This document shows, piece after piece, positions 13,398-21,781 of a DNA stretch of 64,000 bases. The position numbers and the translations under genes were made by a program. The notes beneath the pieces are model-generated. The model saw only the letters and a program-made list of their open reading frames with translations. It ran no database searches and was not told the DNA's origin. Source of the DNA: Amycolatopsis vancoresmycina (GTDB lineage Bacteria; Actinomycetota; Actinomycetes; Mycobacteriales; Pseudonocardiaceae); NCBI RefSeq assembly GCF_000716785.1, contig NZ_JNYY01000010.1, forward strand, positions 186,001 through 250,000, in the 5' to 3' direction. The first letter of the stretch is position 1; each line of letters begins with the position of its first letter.

Positions 13398-14548
13398 GCG
13401 AAGCGCAGGAGCCCGAGGGCGTCCCGGCCGAGCCACCCGCCCCTCGCCGCCGGAAGCCCGTGGTCGTGATCGCCGCGGTGGTCGTCGTCGCGGGCGCCCT
13501 GCTGGCCGGCGTCCTGCTCGCGCCGAAGCAGCAGGAGACCACGAACGCCGCCGCGACGATCACGCAGGCGCCGCCGGTGACGGGCAAGCCGCCGTCGACC
13601 GCACCACCGCAGACCTCGACACCGCCGAAGGTGCCCGAAGCGAGCGAATTCGACGCCTGGGCGTCCAAGACCAGCCAGTGGCTCGACGTCCCGCTGCGCG
13701 CGATGGTGGGCTACGCGAAGGCGACGACGAAGCTGGGCAAGGACATCCCCGGGTGCCACCTTTCCTGGGTGACGCTGGCCGCGGTCGGAAAAGTGACCAC
13801 GGACCACGGCCGGGCGCGCGGCGGGCAGCTCGGCACCACCGGCGTCCTGGACAAGCCGCTCGGCACGATCGAGGTGCGCGACTTCTACAACAAGGTCGTC
13901 TCGACGGCGAACGCCGCCGGGCCGATGCAGCTGTCCCCGGCGATCTGGGGCAAGTACCAGGCGAGCGCGTCGGGCGGGAAGCCCGATGTCCAGAACATCG
14001 ACGACGCGGCGCTGACCACCGGCCGCGCGCTGTGCGCCGACGGCCACGACCTGTCCCAGGGCCAGGTGTGGTGGAACTCGGTGGGCACGCTGCAGCCGGC
14101 GCCGCTGTTCCTGCACCGCACGCTGGCCACGGTCAACGTCTACGGCACGGTCGGCCAGGGCTCGGCGCCCCCGAACCCGGCGGTGCTGAGCGCGGTCAAC
14201 TTCGCGATCGACAAGATCGGCCTCCCGTACATCTGGGGCGGCAACGGCACCGGCGGCAACGACCCGGGCTTCGACTGCTCGGGCCTGACGACGGCGGCGT
14301 ACGGCAGCGCCGGCATCAAGCTGATGCGCACGGCGGACACACAGTTCCGCAGCGTCCCCCACGTGACGGACCCCCAGCTGGGCGACCTGATCTTCTACGG
14401 CGAACCGGCGACGAAGATCCACCACGTCGGCCTCTACATCGGCAACCAGCAGATGATCGACGCCCCGCAGACCGGCCAGGCGGTCCAGGTGCACTCGTAC
14501 CGCCGCGACGGCGACGACTACGCGGGAGCGGGCCGCCCGACGGCCTGA
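13394..14548 (+). CDS. Membrane-anchored NlpC/P60 endopeptidase with degenerate lytic-transglycosylase-like domain
   Basis: Cell-wall hydrolase, 384 residues. A proline-rich cytoplasmic N-terminus leads to one membrane segment (about 23-46), then a Thr/Pro-rich linker. Residues about 95-265 resemble the MltB-type transglycosylase fold: CHLSWVTLAAVGKV, AAGPMQLSPAIWGKY, then IDDAALTTGRALCADG. However, the position that is normally the catalytic glutamate (GKVES) reads GKVTT, Thr135. The C-terminal C40 domain looks active: Cys295 in FDCSGLT and the HHVGLYIG histidine. GTG 13394 overlaps the previous stop. Probable peptidoglycan peptidase whose second domain may only bind glycan. Confidence 0.87.
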   Translation: MSEAQEPEGVPAEPPAPRRRKPVVVIAAVVVVAGALLAGVLLAPKQQETTNAAATITQAPPVTGKPPSTAPPQTSTPPKVPEASEFDAWASKTSQWLDVPLRAMVGYAKATTKLGKDIPGCHLSWVTLAAVGKVTTDHGRARGGQLGTTGVLDKPLGTIEVRDFYNKVVSTANAAGPMQLSPAIWGKYQASASGGKPDVQNIDDAALTTGRALCADGHDLSQGQVWWNSVGTLQPAPLFLHRTLATVNVYGTVGQGSAPPNPAVLSAVNFAIDKIGLPYIWGGNGTGGNDPGFDCSGLTTAAYGSAGIKLMRTADTQFRSVPHVTDPQLGDLIFYGEPATKIHHVGLYIGNQQMIDAPQTGQAVQVHSYRRDGDDYAGAGRPTA

Positions 14549-14621
14549 AATCGGCTGGACGGCGTGCCGCGCGGACTTGTACCGTGCAGCCGTCCGTGAC
14601 ACGCCCGAGGAGGTGAGACCC

Positions 14622-14675
14622 ATGACCGCGGTATCGACGTGGGTGCTCCCCCTTCCCGTCACGGCCGGCGGCTGA
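14622..14675 (+). CDS. 17-residue upstream ORF / candidate leader peptide of rox-like gene
   Basis: ATG 14622 follows a textbook AGGAGG (14608-14613) with 8-base spacing, and the frame encodes MTAVSTWVLPLPVTAGG before TGA. A hairpin with arms CCGGCGGC (14665-14672) and GCCGCCGG (14683-14690) overlaps its stop, and the flavin monooxygenase starts 53 bases later. The SD here is much stronger than that of the main gene. This layout is typical of ribosome-sensing leader peptides in front of resistance genes; the peptide itself is not one I recognise. Confidence 0.55.
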   Translation: MTAVSTWVLPLPVTAGG

Positions 14676-14690
14676 CGTAGCTGCCGCCGG
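14665..14690 (+). promoter_or_regulatory. Hairpin overlapping upstream ORF stop
   Basis: Perfect 8-bp stem (CCGGCGGC / GCCGCCGG) with a 10-base loop containing the stop codon of the 17-codon ORF. A ribosome ending or stalling there would cover the left arm, so formation of the hairpin could depend on translation. Regulatory role is inference. Confidence 0.4.
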
Positions 14691-14728
14691 GAGCGCCTCG
14701 ACCACAGGCACTCCCGAAAGGCACCACC

Positions 14729-16153
14729 ATGGACACCCCGTCCTTCGACGTCGTCATCGCCGGCTGCGGGCCGACCGGCGCCGTGCTGGCCGCCGAGCTG
14801 CGGCTGCACGGCGTGCGCGTTCTCGTTGTGGATCCGGAAACCGGACCCGCGTCGTTCGTGCGCATCGTCGCCCTGCACATGCGCAGTCTCGAGCTGATGG
14901 CCATGCGCGGCCTGCTGGACCGCCTCCTGGCGCACGGGCGGCAACGTCCGGCCGCCGGGTTCTTCGCCGGCATCCCCGCGCCCGTGCCCCGTGGCCTGGA
15001 TTCCGCGCACGCCTTCCTGCTGGGCATCCCGCAGCCGGTGATCGTCCGGCTCCTCGAAGAGCACGCGATCGGGCTGGGTGCGCAGGTCCGGCGCGGCCGC
15101 GCGGTGACCGGGTTCGAGCAGGACGCCGACGGCGTGACCGTCGGACTGGCCGGCGGCGAACGCGTGCGGGCGAGCTACCTCATCGGCTGTGACGGCGCGC
15201 GCAGCACCGTTCGCAAGCTGCTCGGCGTCGGCTTCCCCGGCGAGCCCTCGCGGACGGAGACGCTGATGGGCGAGATGGAGGTGGGCGTGCCGCCGTCGGA
15301 ACTCGCCGGCGTCGGCGCGCCGCACCGGCGGTTCTGGCTCCGGCCCTTCGGCGGAGGCGTCTACAGCGTCGTGGTGCCCGCTGCGGGCGTCGCCGATCGT
15401 GCGCAGCCGCCCACCCTCGACGAGTTCAAGCGGCAGCTGCGGGCCGTCGCCGGCACCGATTTCGGCGTGCACTCGCCGCGCTGGCTGTCCCGCTTCGGGG
15501 ACGCCACCCGGCTGGCCGAGCGGTACCGCACCGGGCGGGTGCTGCTGGCCGGCGACGCGGCGCACATCCACCCGCCCACCGGCGGCCAGGGCCTCAACCT
15601 CGGCGTCCAGGACGCCTTCAACCTCGGCTGGAAGCTCGCCGCGCAGGTCCGCGGCTGGGCGCCGGAAGCCCTGCTGGACACCTACGAGACCGAACGCCGT
15701 CCGGTCGCCGCGGAAGTGCTGGACAACACGCGGGCGCAGATGGCGCTGTCGTCGGCCGAACCAGGCGCCGAGGCCATGCGCCGGCTGCTCACCGAGCTGA
15801 TGGACATCAACGAGGTGAACCGCCACCTGACCGAGAAGATCGCCGCGACGGCCATCCGCTACGACTTCGGCGACGGCCCGGACCTGCTCGGGCGCCGGCT
15901 GCGTGACATCGACGTGGCGGGTGGCCGCCTGTACGACCGGTTGCGCAGCGGCCGCGGCCTGCTGCTGGACCGCACCGGAGGACTGACCGCCGCGGGCTGG
16001 GCGGACCGGGTCGACCACCTCGCCGATCCCACCGCGGCGCTGGACGTCCCGGGTGTCCTGCTGCGCCCCGACGGTTACGTCGCGTGGGTCGGGGACGACC
16101 AGCGGGACCTGGACGACCACCTCGCCCGCTGGTTCGGCTCACCGCCGGCGTGA
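14729..16153 (+). CDS. rox: FAD-dependent monooxygenase, rifampin monooxygenase (Rox/Iri)-like
   Basis: Class A flavin monooxygenase, 474 residues, the normal length of rifampin monooxygenases, which hydroxylate and inactivate rifamycins. FAD-binding motifs are intact: the N-terminal GxGxxG variant (VIAGCGPTGAVLAAEL), the DG motif (GCDGARSTVRKLLGVGFPGEP) and the GD motif (LLAGDAAHIHPPTGGQGLNLG). The C-terminal thioredoxin-like domain ends in LRPDGYVAWVGDD. Overall wording, including LHMRSLELMAMRGLL and LTEKIAATAIRYDFG, is closest to Rox as I remember it, but related aromatic hydroxylases are possible. It is preceded by a candidate leader peptide; I saw no rifamycin-associated element upstream. 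Confidence 0.83.
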   Translation: MDTPSFDVVIAGCGPTGAVLAAELRLHGVRVLVVDPETGPASFVRIVALHMRSLELMAMRGLLDRLLAHGRQRPAAGFFAGIPAPVPRGLDSAHAFLLGIPQPVIVRLLEEHAIGLGAQVRRGRAVTGFEQDADGVTVGLAGGERVRASYLIGCDGARSTVRKLLGVGFPGEPSRTETLMGEMEVGVPPSELAGVGAPHRRFWLRPFGGGVYSVVVPAAGVADRAQPPTLDEFKRQLRAVAGTDFGVHSPRWLSRFGDATRLAERYRTGRVLLAGDAAHIHPPTGGQGLNLGVQDAFNLGWKLAAQVRGWAPEALLDTYETERRPVAAEVLDNTRAQMALSSAEPGAEAMRRLLTELMDINEVNRHLTEKIAATAIRYDFGDGPDLLGRRLRDIDVAGGRLYDRLRSGRGLLLDRTGGLTAAGWADRVDHLADPTAALDVPGVLLRPDGYVAWVGDDQRDLDDHLARWFGSPPA

Positions 16154-17032
16154 GTGCACGGCGTCGAGGCGGGCCAGCTCGTCCGGGGTGAGCCGGAGGG
16201 CGCCCGCCGCGACGTTGTCCTCGAGGTGCCCGGCCGATCCGGTGCCGGGGATGACGAGCACGTGCGGTCCGCGCCGCAACGCCCAGGCGAGCCGCACGCG
16301 CACCGGGCTCGCGTCGTGCGCGCGGGCGATGGCGAGCACCTCGTCGTGCTCGTCGCCGCCGGCGCCCGCCTCGCGCCCGGCGCCGGCGATCGCGAAGAAC
16401 GGGACGAAGGCGATGCCCTGCTCGCCGCAGCGGTCGAGGAACGCGTCCTGTTCCGGCCGGTAGCCGAGGCCGTAGGCGTTCTGCACGCACACCACCGGCG
16501 CGATCGCCTGCGCCTGGGCGAGGTGTGCGGGACGCGCGTTGGAGATGCCGAGGTGCCGGATCAGCCCGGCTTCGCGCAGCCCGGCCAGGACGCCGAAGTG
16601 CGCGGCGATCGAGTCGAGCCCGGACACGCGCAGGTTGACCACGTCGAGGTGGTCCCGGCCGAGCTGCCGCAGGTTCTCCTCGACCTGCCCGCGCAGCTGC
16701 TCCGGAGCGGCGAGCGGTTGCCAGGCGCCGGAAGGATCGCGGGACGGCCCCACCTTCGTCGCGATGACGAGGTCGTCCGGGTAGGGCGCCAGGGCGCGGT
16801 TGATCAGCTCGTTGGCCGACCGCAGCCGGGAGAAGTAGAACGCCGCCGTGTCGATGTGGTTGACGCCCAGCTCGACGGCCCGGCGCAGGACGGCGATGGC
16901 CTGGCCGCGATCGCGCGGGACGGCCCCGGGATCGAAGGCCCGGCCGTGCTGCGGCAACCGCATCGCGCCGAAGCCGATGCGGTTGACCGTGCGGTCGCCG
17001 AGCGTCCAGGTACCGGGCGGGTCGGGGATCAT
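16139..17032 (-). CDS. Aldo/keto reductase
   Basis: 297-residue NADPH-dependent (beta/alpha)8 oxidoreductase. HIDTAAFYFSRLRSANELI carries the catalytic Asp and Tyr and ATKVG the Lys. The usual active-site histidine is replaced in LDVVNLRVSG, as in the YdbC-like branch of the family. The cofactor-binding C-terminus reads LVIPGTGSAGHLEDN. ATG 17032. Its 3' end overlaps the monooxygenase 3' end by 15 bases in tail-to-tail orientation. Substrate unknown. Confidence 0.9.
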   Translation of the reverse strand: MIPDPPGTWTLGDRTVNRIGFGAMRLPQHGRAFDPGAVPRDRGQAIAVLRRAVELGVNHIDTAAFYFSRLRSANELINRALAPYPDDLVIATKVGPSRDPSGAWQPLAAPEQLRGQVEENLRQLGRDHLDVVNLRVSGLDSIAAHFGVLAGLREAGLIRHLGISNARPAHLAQAQAIAPVVCVQNAYGLGYRPEQDAFLDRCGEQGIAFVPFFAIAGAGREAGAGGDEHDEVLAIARAHDASPVRVRLAWALRRGPHVLVIPGTGSAGHLEDNVAAGALRLTPDELARLDAVHSRRR

Positions 17033-17130
17033 GCGCGGATTCTGGCACGCGACCCGGGATGCTCCCGACCGGTCCCCGGCGCCGCCAGATCGCCCTCCGG
17101 GTCGGTGAAGTGTGCTGCGCGAGCGCCGGC

Positions 17131-18285
17131 TCAGCGCGTGAGGTCGCGTTCCCGCACCCGCAGCGACGGCGCGAGGAAGACGATCCCGAGGGTGACCACG
17201 ACCGCCGAGGACAACGCCCAGTGCAGGCCGACGCGGGTGGCGAGTGCGCCGACCAGGACCGGTTCGACGAGGAACCCGAGGTACCCGCAGGCCGCGACGG
17301 CGGCGACCGCCCGGCCCGGGGCGTCCGCCTGCTTGCGGCTCGCCACACTCCACGCGATCGGCACGATCCCGGCCACGCCGAGCCCGACGACCGCGAAGCC
17401 GAGCACGCCCGCGGCCGGCCACGGCACGACCAGGACCAGCGCGAAGCCCAGGACCGCGATCGTGGCCGCCACGCGGGCGAAGCGGACCGCGCCCGTGCGC
17501 GCCACGATGCGGTCGGCGACCAGGCGGACCGCGATCATCGTCCCGGAGAACGCGAAGTAGCCGAAAGAGGCGAGAGCCGGTGTCGCACCGGTGACGTCGG
17601 CGAGGTACACCGCGCTCCAGCTGTTGACCGCGCCTTCGGCGACGAACCCGCAGAACGCGATCACGCCCAGCGGCACCAGCACCCGGCTCGGCCACGCGAA
17701 CGCCGCTTCGCCCTGGCCGCGGTCGGCGCCGGTGAGGAACCGGGTGCGCGCCGCCCACAGGGCCAGCGCGAGCAGCACCGCGCCGGCCACCGGGAAGTGC
17801 ACGGACACCGGGACGTGCGTGGCCTCCATCAGCGCATCGACGCCCGAGCCCGCGAGGCCGCCGATGTTCCAGAAGGCGTGGAAGCCGGCGAAGATCGGGC
17901 GCCCGTAGCCTTCTTCGACGCGGGCCGCGTGCGCGTTCATCGCGACGTCGAGCAGGCTGTTTCCCACGCCGAGCACGACGAGTGCGGCGAAGAACACCGG
18001 CGCCGACCACGCGAGCGAGACCAGCGGCAGTCCGGAGCACAGCACGATCGCGCCGAGCACCACGGCCGCCCGGCTGCCGATCCGGGTGAGCAGCGCGCCC
18101 GCGCCCAGCAGCGCCAGCACCGAGCCGGCGGCGAGGCCGAACAACCCGGTCGCCAGCTCGCCCGTGCTCAGCCCGAGCCGCTCCTGCACCGCGGGCACCC
18201 GCGCCAGCCAGGTGGCGAACGCGGCGCCGCACACCGCGAACACGACGGAAACGCCCAGGCGGGCGCGTTTCAGATCCCCAGTCAT
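17131..18285 (-). CDS. MFS transporter (YbjJ-like)
   Basis: 384-residue major facilitator with about twelve hydrophobic segments and no large central loop. The first segment carries FATWLARVPAVQERLGLSTGELATGLFGLAAGS, typical of YbjJ-like members often annotated as sugar or drug exporters. The GRPIFAGFHAFWNIGGLAGS segment is the mid-protein family hallmark. It lies 98 bases upstream of the aldo/keto reductase on the same strand, so the two could share a transcript. Substrate and direction of transport are not determinable. Confidence 0.9.
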   Translation of the reverse strand: MTGDLKRARLGVSVVFAVCGAAFATWLARVPAVQERLGLSTGELATGLFGLAAGSVLALLGAGALLTRIGSRAAVVLGAIVLCSGLPLVSLAWSAPVFFAALVVLGVGNSLLDVAMNAHAARVEEGYGRPIFAGFHAFWNIGGLAGSGVDALMEATHVPVSVHFPVAGAVLLALALWAARTRFLTGADRGQGEAAFAWPSRVLVPLGVIAFCGFVAEGAVNSWSAVYLADVTGATPALASFGYFAFSGTMIAVRLVADRIVARTGAVRFARVAATIAVLGFALVLVVPWPAAGVLGFAVVGLGVAGIVPIAWSVASRKQADAPGRAVAAVAACGYLGFLVEPVLVGALATRVGLHWALSSAVVVTLGIVFLAPSLRVRERDLTR

Positions 18286-18403
18286 CCCGCCACCCTAAAA
18301 GATCATGGCCCCGGCGAGGCGGGCCGTCCAGGTCCGGGGAGGTCGTCTTCGGGGCAGCCGATCATGACCCCACGGCCGCCGCCGCGCGGCCTACCGTGGC
18401 GGG

Positions 18404-19174
18404 ATGACGTCGTTGAGCCACGACCGGCTGGCCGGTGCCCTCGTCGCCGAAGCGGATCGGTTCGGGACCGCGATCGCGGGCGCCGATCCGCAGCTGCGTG
18501 TGCCGACCTGTCCCGAGTGGACACTGCGTGACCTGGCCTGGCACGTCGGGCTGGCCTACCACAAGTCCGCCGTGATCATCGCGAGCCGGCCCACCGGGTA
18601 CGTGCCGTTCGACGCCGTCACGGTCGACGACCCGCCCGCGTTCGCCGCCCTCGGGGGCTGGCTTCGCGACGGTGCGGAGCGGCTGGTCGCGGCCGTGGCC
18701 GAGGTCGGGCCCGAGACCCCGACGTCGACCTGGACGCCCGATCGGCGCGCCGGGTTCTGGACCCGGCGGCTGGCCCACGAAACCGTCGTCCACCGCGCGG
18801 ACGCCGCCTTCGCGACGGGCGCGCCGTACGACGTCGACGGCGACCTCGCCGCGGACGGGATCTCCGAAGGACTGGACCTGGTGGCCGTGTTCTCGCGGCA
18901 ACCGCACCCGGCGCTGGACCGGACGCCGCTGCAGGGCACCGGCGAGACGCTGCTCTTCCACGCCACCGACCCGGAACTCGGCCGGCTGGTCCGGCGGACG
19001 CCGTCGGGGGTCGAGGTGGCCCAGGGCACCGGCGCGGCCGACGTCGTCGTCGAAGGCCGCGCCGCCGACCTGCTGCTCGCCCTGACCCGGCGGCTCGCGG
19101 CGGACGATCCGCGGCTCACCGTTTCCGGGGACGCGGCCCTGTTCGAGCACTGGCTGGAGCACACGCGGTTCTAG
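18404..19174 (+). CDS. Maleylpyruvate-isomerase-family mycothiol-dependent enzyme
   Basis: 256 residues with the DinB-like four-helix N-terminal domain. CPEWTLRDLAWHVG and HETVVHRADAAF supply the expected metal-ligand histidines and glutamate, and an MDMPI C-terminal domain follows (DVVVEGRAADLLLALTRRL). Family members use mycothiol, the actinobacterial low-molecular-weight thiol, in isomerase or transferase reactions. It is divergent from the MFS gene across about 118 bases and is followed by the PadR-regulated pair. Specific substrate unknown. Confidence 0.88.
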   Translation: MTSLSHDRLAGALVAEADRFGTAIAGADPQLRVPTCPEWTLRDLAWHVGLAYHKSAVIIASRPTGYVPFDAVTVDDPPAFAALGGWLRDGAERLVAAVAEVGPETPTSTWTPDRRAGFWTRRLAHETVVHRADAAFATGAPYDVDGDLAADGISEGLDLVAVFSRQPHPALDRTPLQGTGETLLFHATDPELGRLVRRTPSGVEVAQGTGAADVVVEGRAADLLLALTRRLAADDPRLTVSGDAALFEHWLEHTRF

Positions 19175-19193
19175 ACGGTTGACCGCCAGCGTA

Positions 19194-19209
19194 TAGTCGG
19201 TTCCGACTA
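19194..19209. promoter_or_regulatory. Palindrome upstream of padR, candidate operator
   Basis: TAGTCGG-TT-CCGACTA is a perfect 7+7 inverted repeat ending 14 bases before the PadR GTG start, and GCGACTAG just downstream repeats one half. AT-richer than its surroundings. Autorepression by PadR is the likely use. Confidence 0.6.
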
Positions 19210-19223
19210 ATAGGGAGCGACTA

Positions 19224-19796
19224 GTGCCGCGCAAGATCCGCAACACCCTCGCCCTGGCCGTGCTCGGCCTCTTGCTGGAACGCCCGATGCACCCGTACGA
19301 GATGGCGTCCACGCTGCGCGAGCGCTACAAGGGCTCGACGTTCAAGATCAACCCGGGTTCGCTCTACGACACCGTGGAGGCACTGGCCAAGCACCGCTGG
19401 ATCGAGCCCGTCGAGACGGTCCGCGAGGGCAACCGGCCGGAACGGACCGTCTACGCGCACACCGAACTCGGCCGCCAGGAGTTCGTCGCCTGGCTCGACG
19501 AACTGGTCCGCGAACCGGTCGCGGAGTACCCGAAGTTCGTCGCGGCGGTGAGCTACCTCGGCGCGCTCGGCCCGGATCGCGCCGCCGACGCCCTCGAAGA
19601 ACGTGCCCGCCACCTCGCCGAACGCATCGAAGGCGCGGACACGGCGCTGGCCGAGACCGTCGGGAAGGGCGCGCCGCGGCTGTTCATGATCGAGGTCGAG
19701 TTCGTCCGGCACGCCTGGCAGGCGGAACTCGACTGGGCGCGCGACACCGCCGCCGAAATCCGCGCCGGCTCCCTGCCCTGGCCCGAGAACTTCTGA
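19224..19796 (+). CDS. PadR family transcriptional regulator
   Basis: 190 residues. The N-terminal winged helix (LALAVLGLLLERPMHPYEMASTLRERYKGSTFKINPGSLYDTVEAL area) is diagnostic of PadR, and a helical C-terminal dimerisation domain follows, as in the longer PadR subclass (Vir/AphA-like). GTG 19224 follows GGGAG. It sits 9 bases before a flavin monooxygenase, so the pair is an operon, and a palindrome overlaps the expected promoter. PadR proteins usually respond to small aromatic or drug-like molecules, fitting control of the monooxygenase. Confidence 0.93.
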   Translation: MPRKIRNTLALAVLGLLLERPMHPYEMASTLRERYKGSTFKINPGSLYDTVEALAKHRWIEPVETVREGNRPERTVYAHTELGRQEFVAWLDELVREPVAEYPKFVAAVSYLGALGPDRAADALEERARHLAERIEGADTALAETVGKGAPRLFMIEVEFVRHAWQAELDWARDTAAEIRAGSLPWPENF

Positions 19797-19805
19797 GGGG
19801 AAACC

Positions 19806-21248
19806 GTGTTCGAAACCGATGTCCTCATCGCCGGCGCCGGCCCGGCCGGCCTGCTGCTCGCCGCGGAACTCGCGCTGGCCGGCGTCCGCACCACGATCGT
19901 CGAACGCCTGCCGCAGCGCCCGCCGTACTGCCGCGGCTTCAACCTCAATTCGCGTGCGCTCGACCTGCTGGCCCGGCGCGGCCTGGCCGACGGGCTGGTG
20001 GCGGAGGGGCACCGGGTGCCGCACGCGCCGGTCACCGGCCTGCCCGGTCCGCTGCTGCTCGACGGCGCGGCCACGGATCACCCGTTCTCGCTGGGCATCC
20101 CGCAGACGCGCGTCGAGGAGGTCCTGGAGGCGCGGGCCCGCGAACTGGGCGTGGAAATCCTGCGCGGGCACGACCTGCGCTCGTTCACCCAGTCCGCGGA
20201 CGACGTCACCACCGTGGTCCACAATGGACAGTTCGGCCGGACGCTCCGGTCGCGGTTCCTCGTGGGCTGCGACGGCGGCCGCAGCACGGTGCGCAAGCAG
20301 GCCGGCATCGGCTTCCCCGGGGTCGACGCGCGCTGGTACGCGCTGCTCGGCGACGTCGAATGCGACCTGCCGTACGGGCCTTCGGCGGGTCCGGACGGGC
20401 GGAGCCTGTTCGTGATCCCGCGGCCGGGGTACGTCCGGATCGTGGTCCGCGAGGACGCCCCGCCGTCGGACAAGGACACGCCGGTGACGCTGGAGCGGCT
20501 GCAGGCCCAGGTGGACACCGTCCTGGGCCTGCACGTCGAGCTGCGCGAACCCCGCTGGCTGAGCCGCTTCGGCGACGCGGCCCGGCTGGCGTCGAAGTAC
20601 CGCGAAGGCCGGGTGCTGCTGGCGGGCGACGCGGCTCACATCCACCCGCCGGCGGGGGCGATCGGGGTGAACGTCGCCCTCGACGACAGTTTCAACCTGG
20701 GCTGGAAGCTCGCGGCCACGGTCCGCGGCACGGCTCCGGAGGGTCTCCTGGACACCTACCACGCCGAGCGGCACGCGGCGGGCGAGCGGATCCTGGCGAA
20801 CACGCGCGCCCAGGTCGCGGTGGAGGAGGCCGGCGCGGAACCGTGGGCGGACCTGCTGCGGCGCGTCGCCGCGCACCCGGCGGGGAACCGCGCGCTGGCG
20901 GAGATCATCACGGGGCTGGACGCGTGCTACGAGCCGGGCGGCCACCCGTGGCTGGGACGCCTCGCCCCGGACGTCCCGTTGCTGGTGTCGGGCGCGGAAA
21001 CGCGCCTGGCGACGCTGCTGCACGCGGGACGGCCGGTGCTGCTGGACCTGACGCCGTCCGGGTCGTTCGCGGCGTGGTCGGCCGGGGTGCCGGTGGTCGC
21101 GGCGTCGAGTCCGTCCACTTCGGACATCGACGCGGTGCTGCTGCGGCCGGACGGGCACGTCGCCTGGGTGGGCACGCCCGGCGCGGGAGACGCGGGGCTG
21201 GCGGAGGCGGTGCACCGGTGGGTCGGGAACGTGCCGGTACCCGTCTGA
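19806..21248 (+). CDS. FAD-dependent monooxygenase, class A
   Basis: 480 residues and related to the rox-like gene at 14729 but clearly distinct. Motifs: LIAGAGPAGLLLAAELA for FAD, GCDGGRSTVRKQAGIGFPG (DG) and LLAGDAAHIHPPAGAIGVNVALDD (GD), with LRPDGHVAWVGTPG closing the C-terminal domain. Such enzymes hydroxylate aromatic polyketides, phenols or antibiotics. It follows the PadR gene by 9 bases and is probably induced through it. A detoxification role is plausible; no biosynthetic genes are adjacent. Confidence 0.9.
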   Translation: MFETDVLIAGAGPAGLLLAAELALAGVRTTIVERLPQRPPYCRGFNLNSRALDLLARRGLADGLVAEGHRVPHAPVTGLPGPLLLDGAATDHPFSLGIPQTRVEEVLEARARELGVEILRGHDLRSFTQSADDVTTVVHNGQFGRTLRSRFLVGCDGGRSTVRKQAGIGFPGVDARWYALLGDVECDLPYGPSAGPDGRSLFVIPRPGYVRIVVREDAPPSDKDTPVTLERLQAQVDTVLGLHVELREPRWLSRFGDAARLASKYREGRVLLAGDAAHIHPPAGAIGVNVALDDSFNLGWKLAATVRGTAPEGLLDTYHAERHAAGERILANTRAQVAVEEAGAEPWADLLRRVAAHPAGNRALAEIITGLDACYEPGGHPWLGRLAPDVPLLVSGAETRLATLLHAGRPVLLDLTPSGSFAAWSAGVPVVAASSPSTSDIDAVLLRPDGHVAWVGTPGAGDAGLAEAVHRWVGNVPVPV

Positions 21249-21252
21249 CGAG

Positions 21253-21771
21253 TCAGCGCGGGCGGTCCAGGACCGCCCGCTGCTCCACCCGCCCGTCCAG
21301 CACGAACCGGCTGTGCAGCGTGAAGCCGAGTTTCTCCACCACCCGCGCCGACGGCTTGTTCACCGGTTCGAACACCGCCAGCAGCCGGTCCGCCCAGCCC
21401 GACTCGAACACCCGGTCGCGGACCGCGGACGTCGCTTCCGTCGCGTAGCCGCGGCCCCAGCCCGAGGGGGCGATCCACCAGCCCATCTCCACCGCCGGGA
21501 GGCCGAGGCCCGACTCGATCGGGCTGCGGCGGACCAGGGACACCACGCCGTCGAACGAACCCGGGGCCGCCGACACCGCGAACCAGCCGAAGCCGTGCTC
21601 GGCCCAGTGCGCGAGCGTCGCCTGGTGCTTGGCCTGCGTGTACTCGCGGCTCCACGGCTCGCCGGTGCCCACGTACCGGACCGTCTCCGGCAGCTGGGCC
21701 AGCGCGAACAGGTCGTCGAAGAACTCCTCCGACCACGCGTGCAGCGTGAGCCGTTCCGTGGTGATCCGCAC
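21253..21771 (-). CDS. GNAT family N-acetyltransferase (RimJ/RimL-like)
   Basis: 172 residues beginning RITTERLTLHAW, the standard opening of RimJ/RimL-type acetyltransferases. EMGWWIAPSGWGRGYATEA is the acetyl-CoA pyrophosphate-binding segment and VFEPVNKPSARVVEKLGF the C-terminal hallmark. The start is GTG 21771, 10 bases after the stop of the upstream GntR-TetR regulator, so the two genes may be cotranscribed. Acceptor unknown. Confidence 0.9.
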   Translation of the reverse strand: MRITTERLTLHAWSEEFFDDLFALAQLPETVRYVGTGEPWSREYTQAKHQATLAHWAEHGFGWFAVSAAPGSFDGVVSLVRRSPIESGLGLPAVEMGWWIAPSGWGRGYATEATSAVRDRVFESGWADRLLAVFEPVNKPSARVVEKLGFTLHSRFVLDGRVEQRAVLDRPR

Positions 21772-21781
21772 CGCGGCCAGT

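Noticed and set aside
14549..14621. Rifamycin-associated element upstream of the rox-like gene
   Set aside because: I looked for the GGGGCTTGCGGCAAGGCCC-type sequence and found only a weak GGACGGC/GCCGTCC inverted repeat, not the element.
13214..16120. 968-codon leftward open frame over NlpC/P60 and rox-like genes
   Set aside because: No domain visible; both rightward genes beneath it have intact catalytic motifs and ribosome sites.
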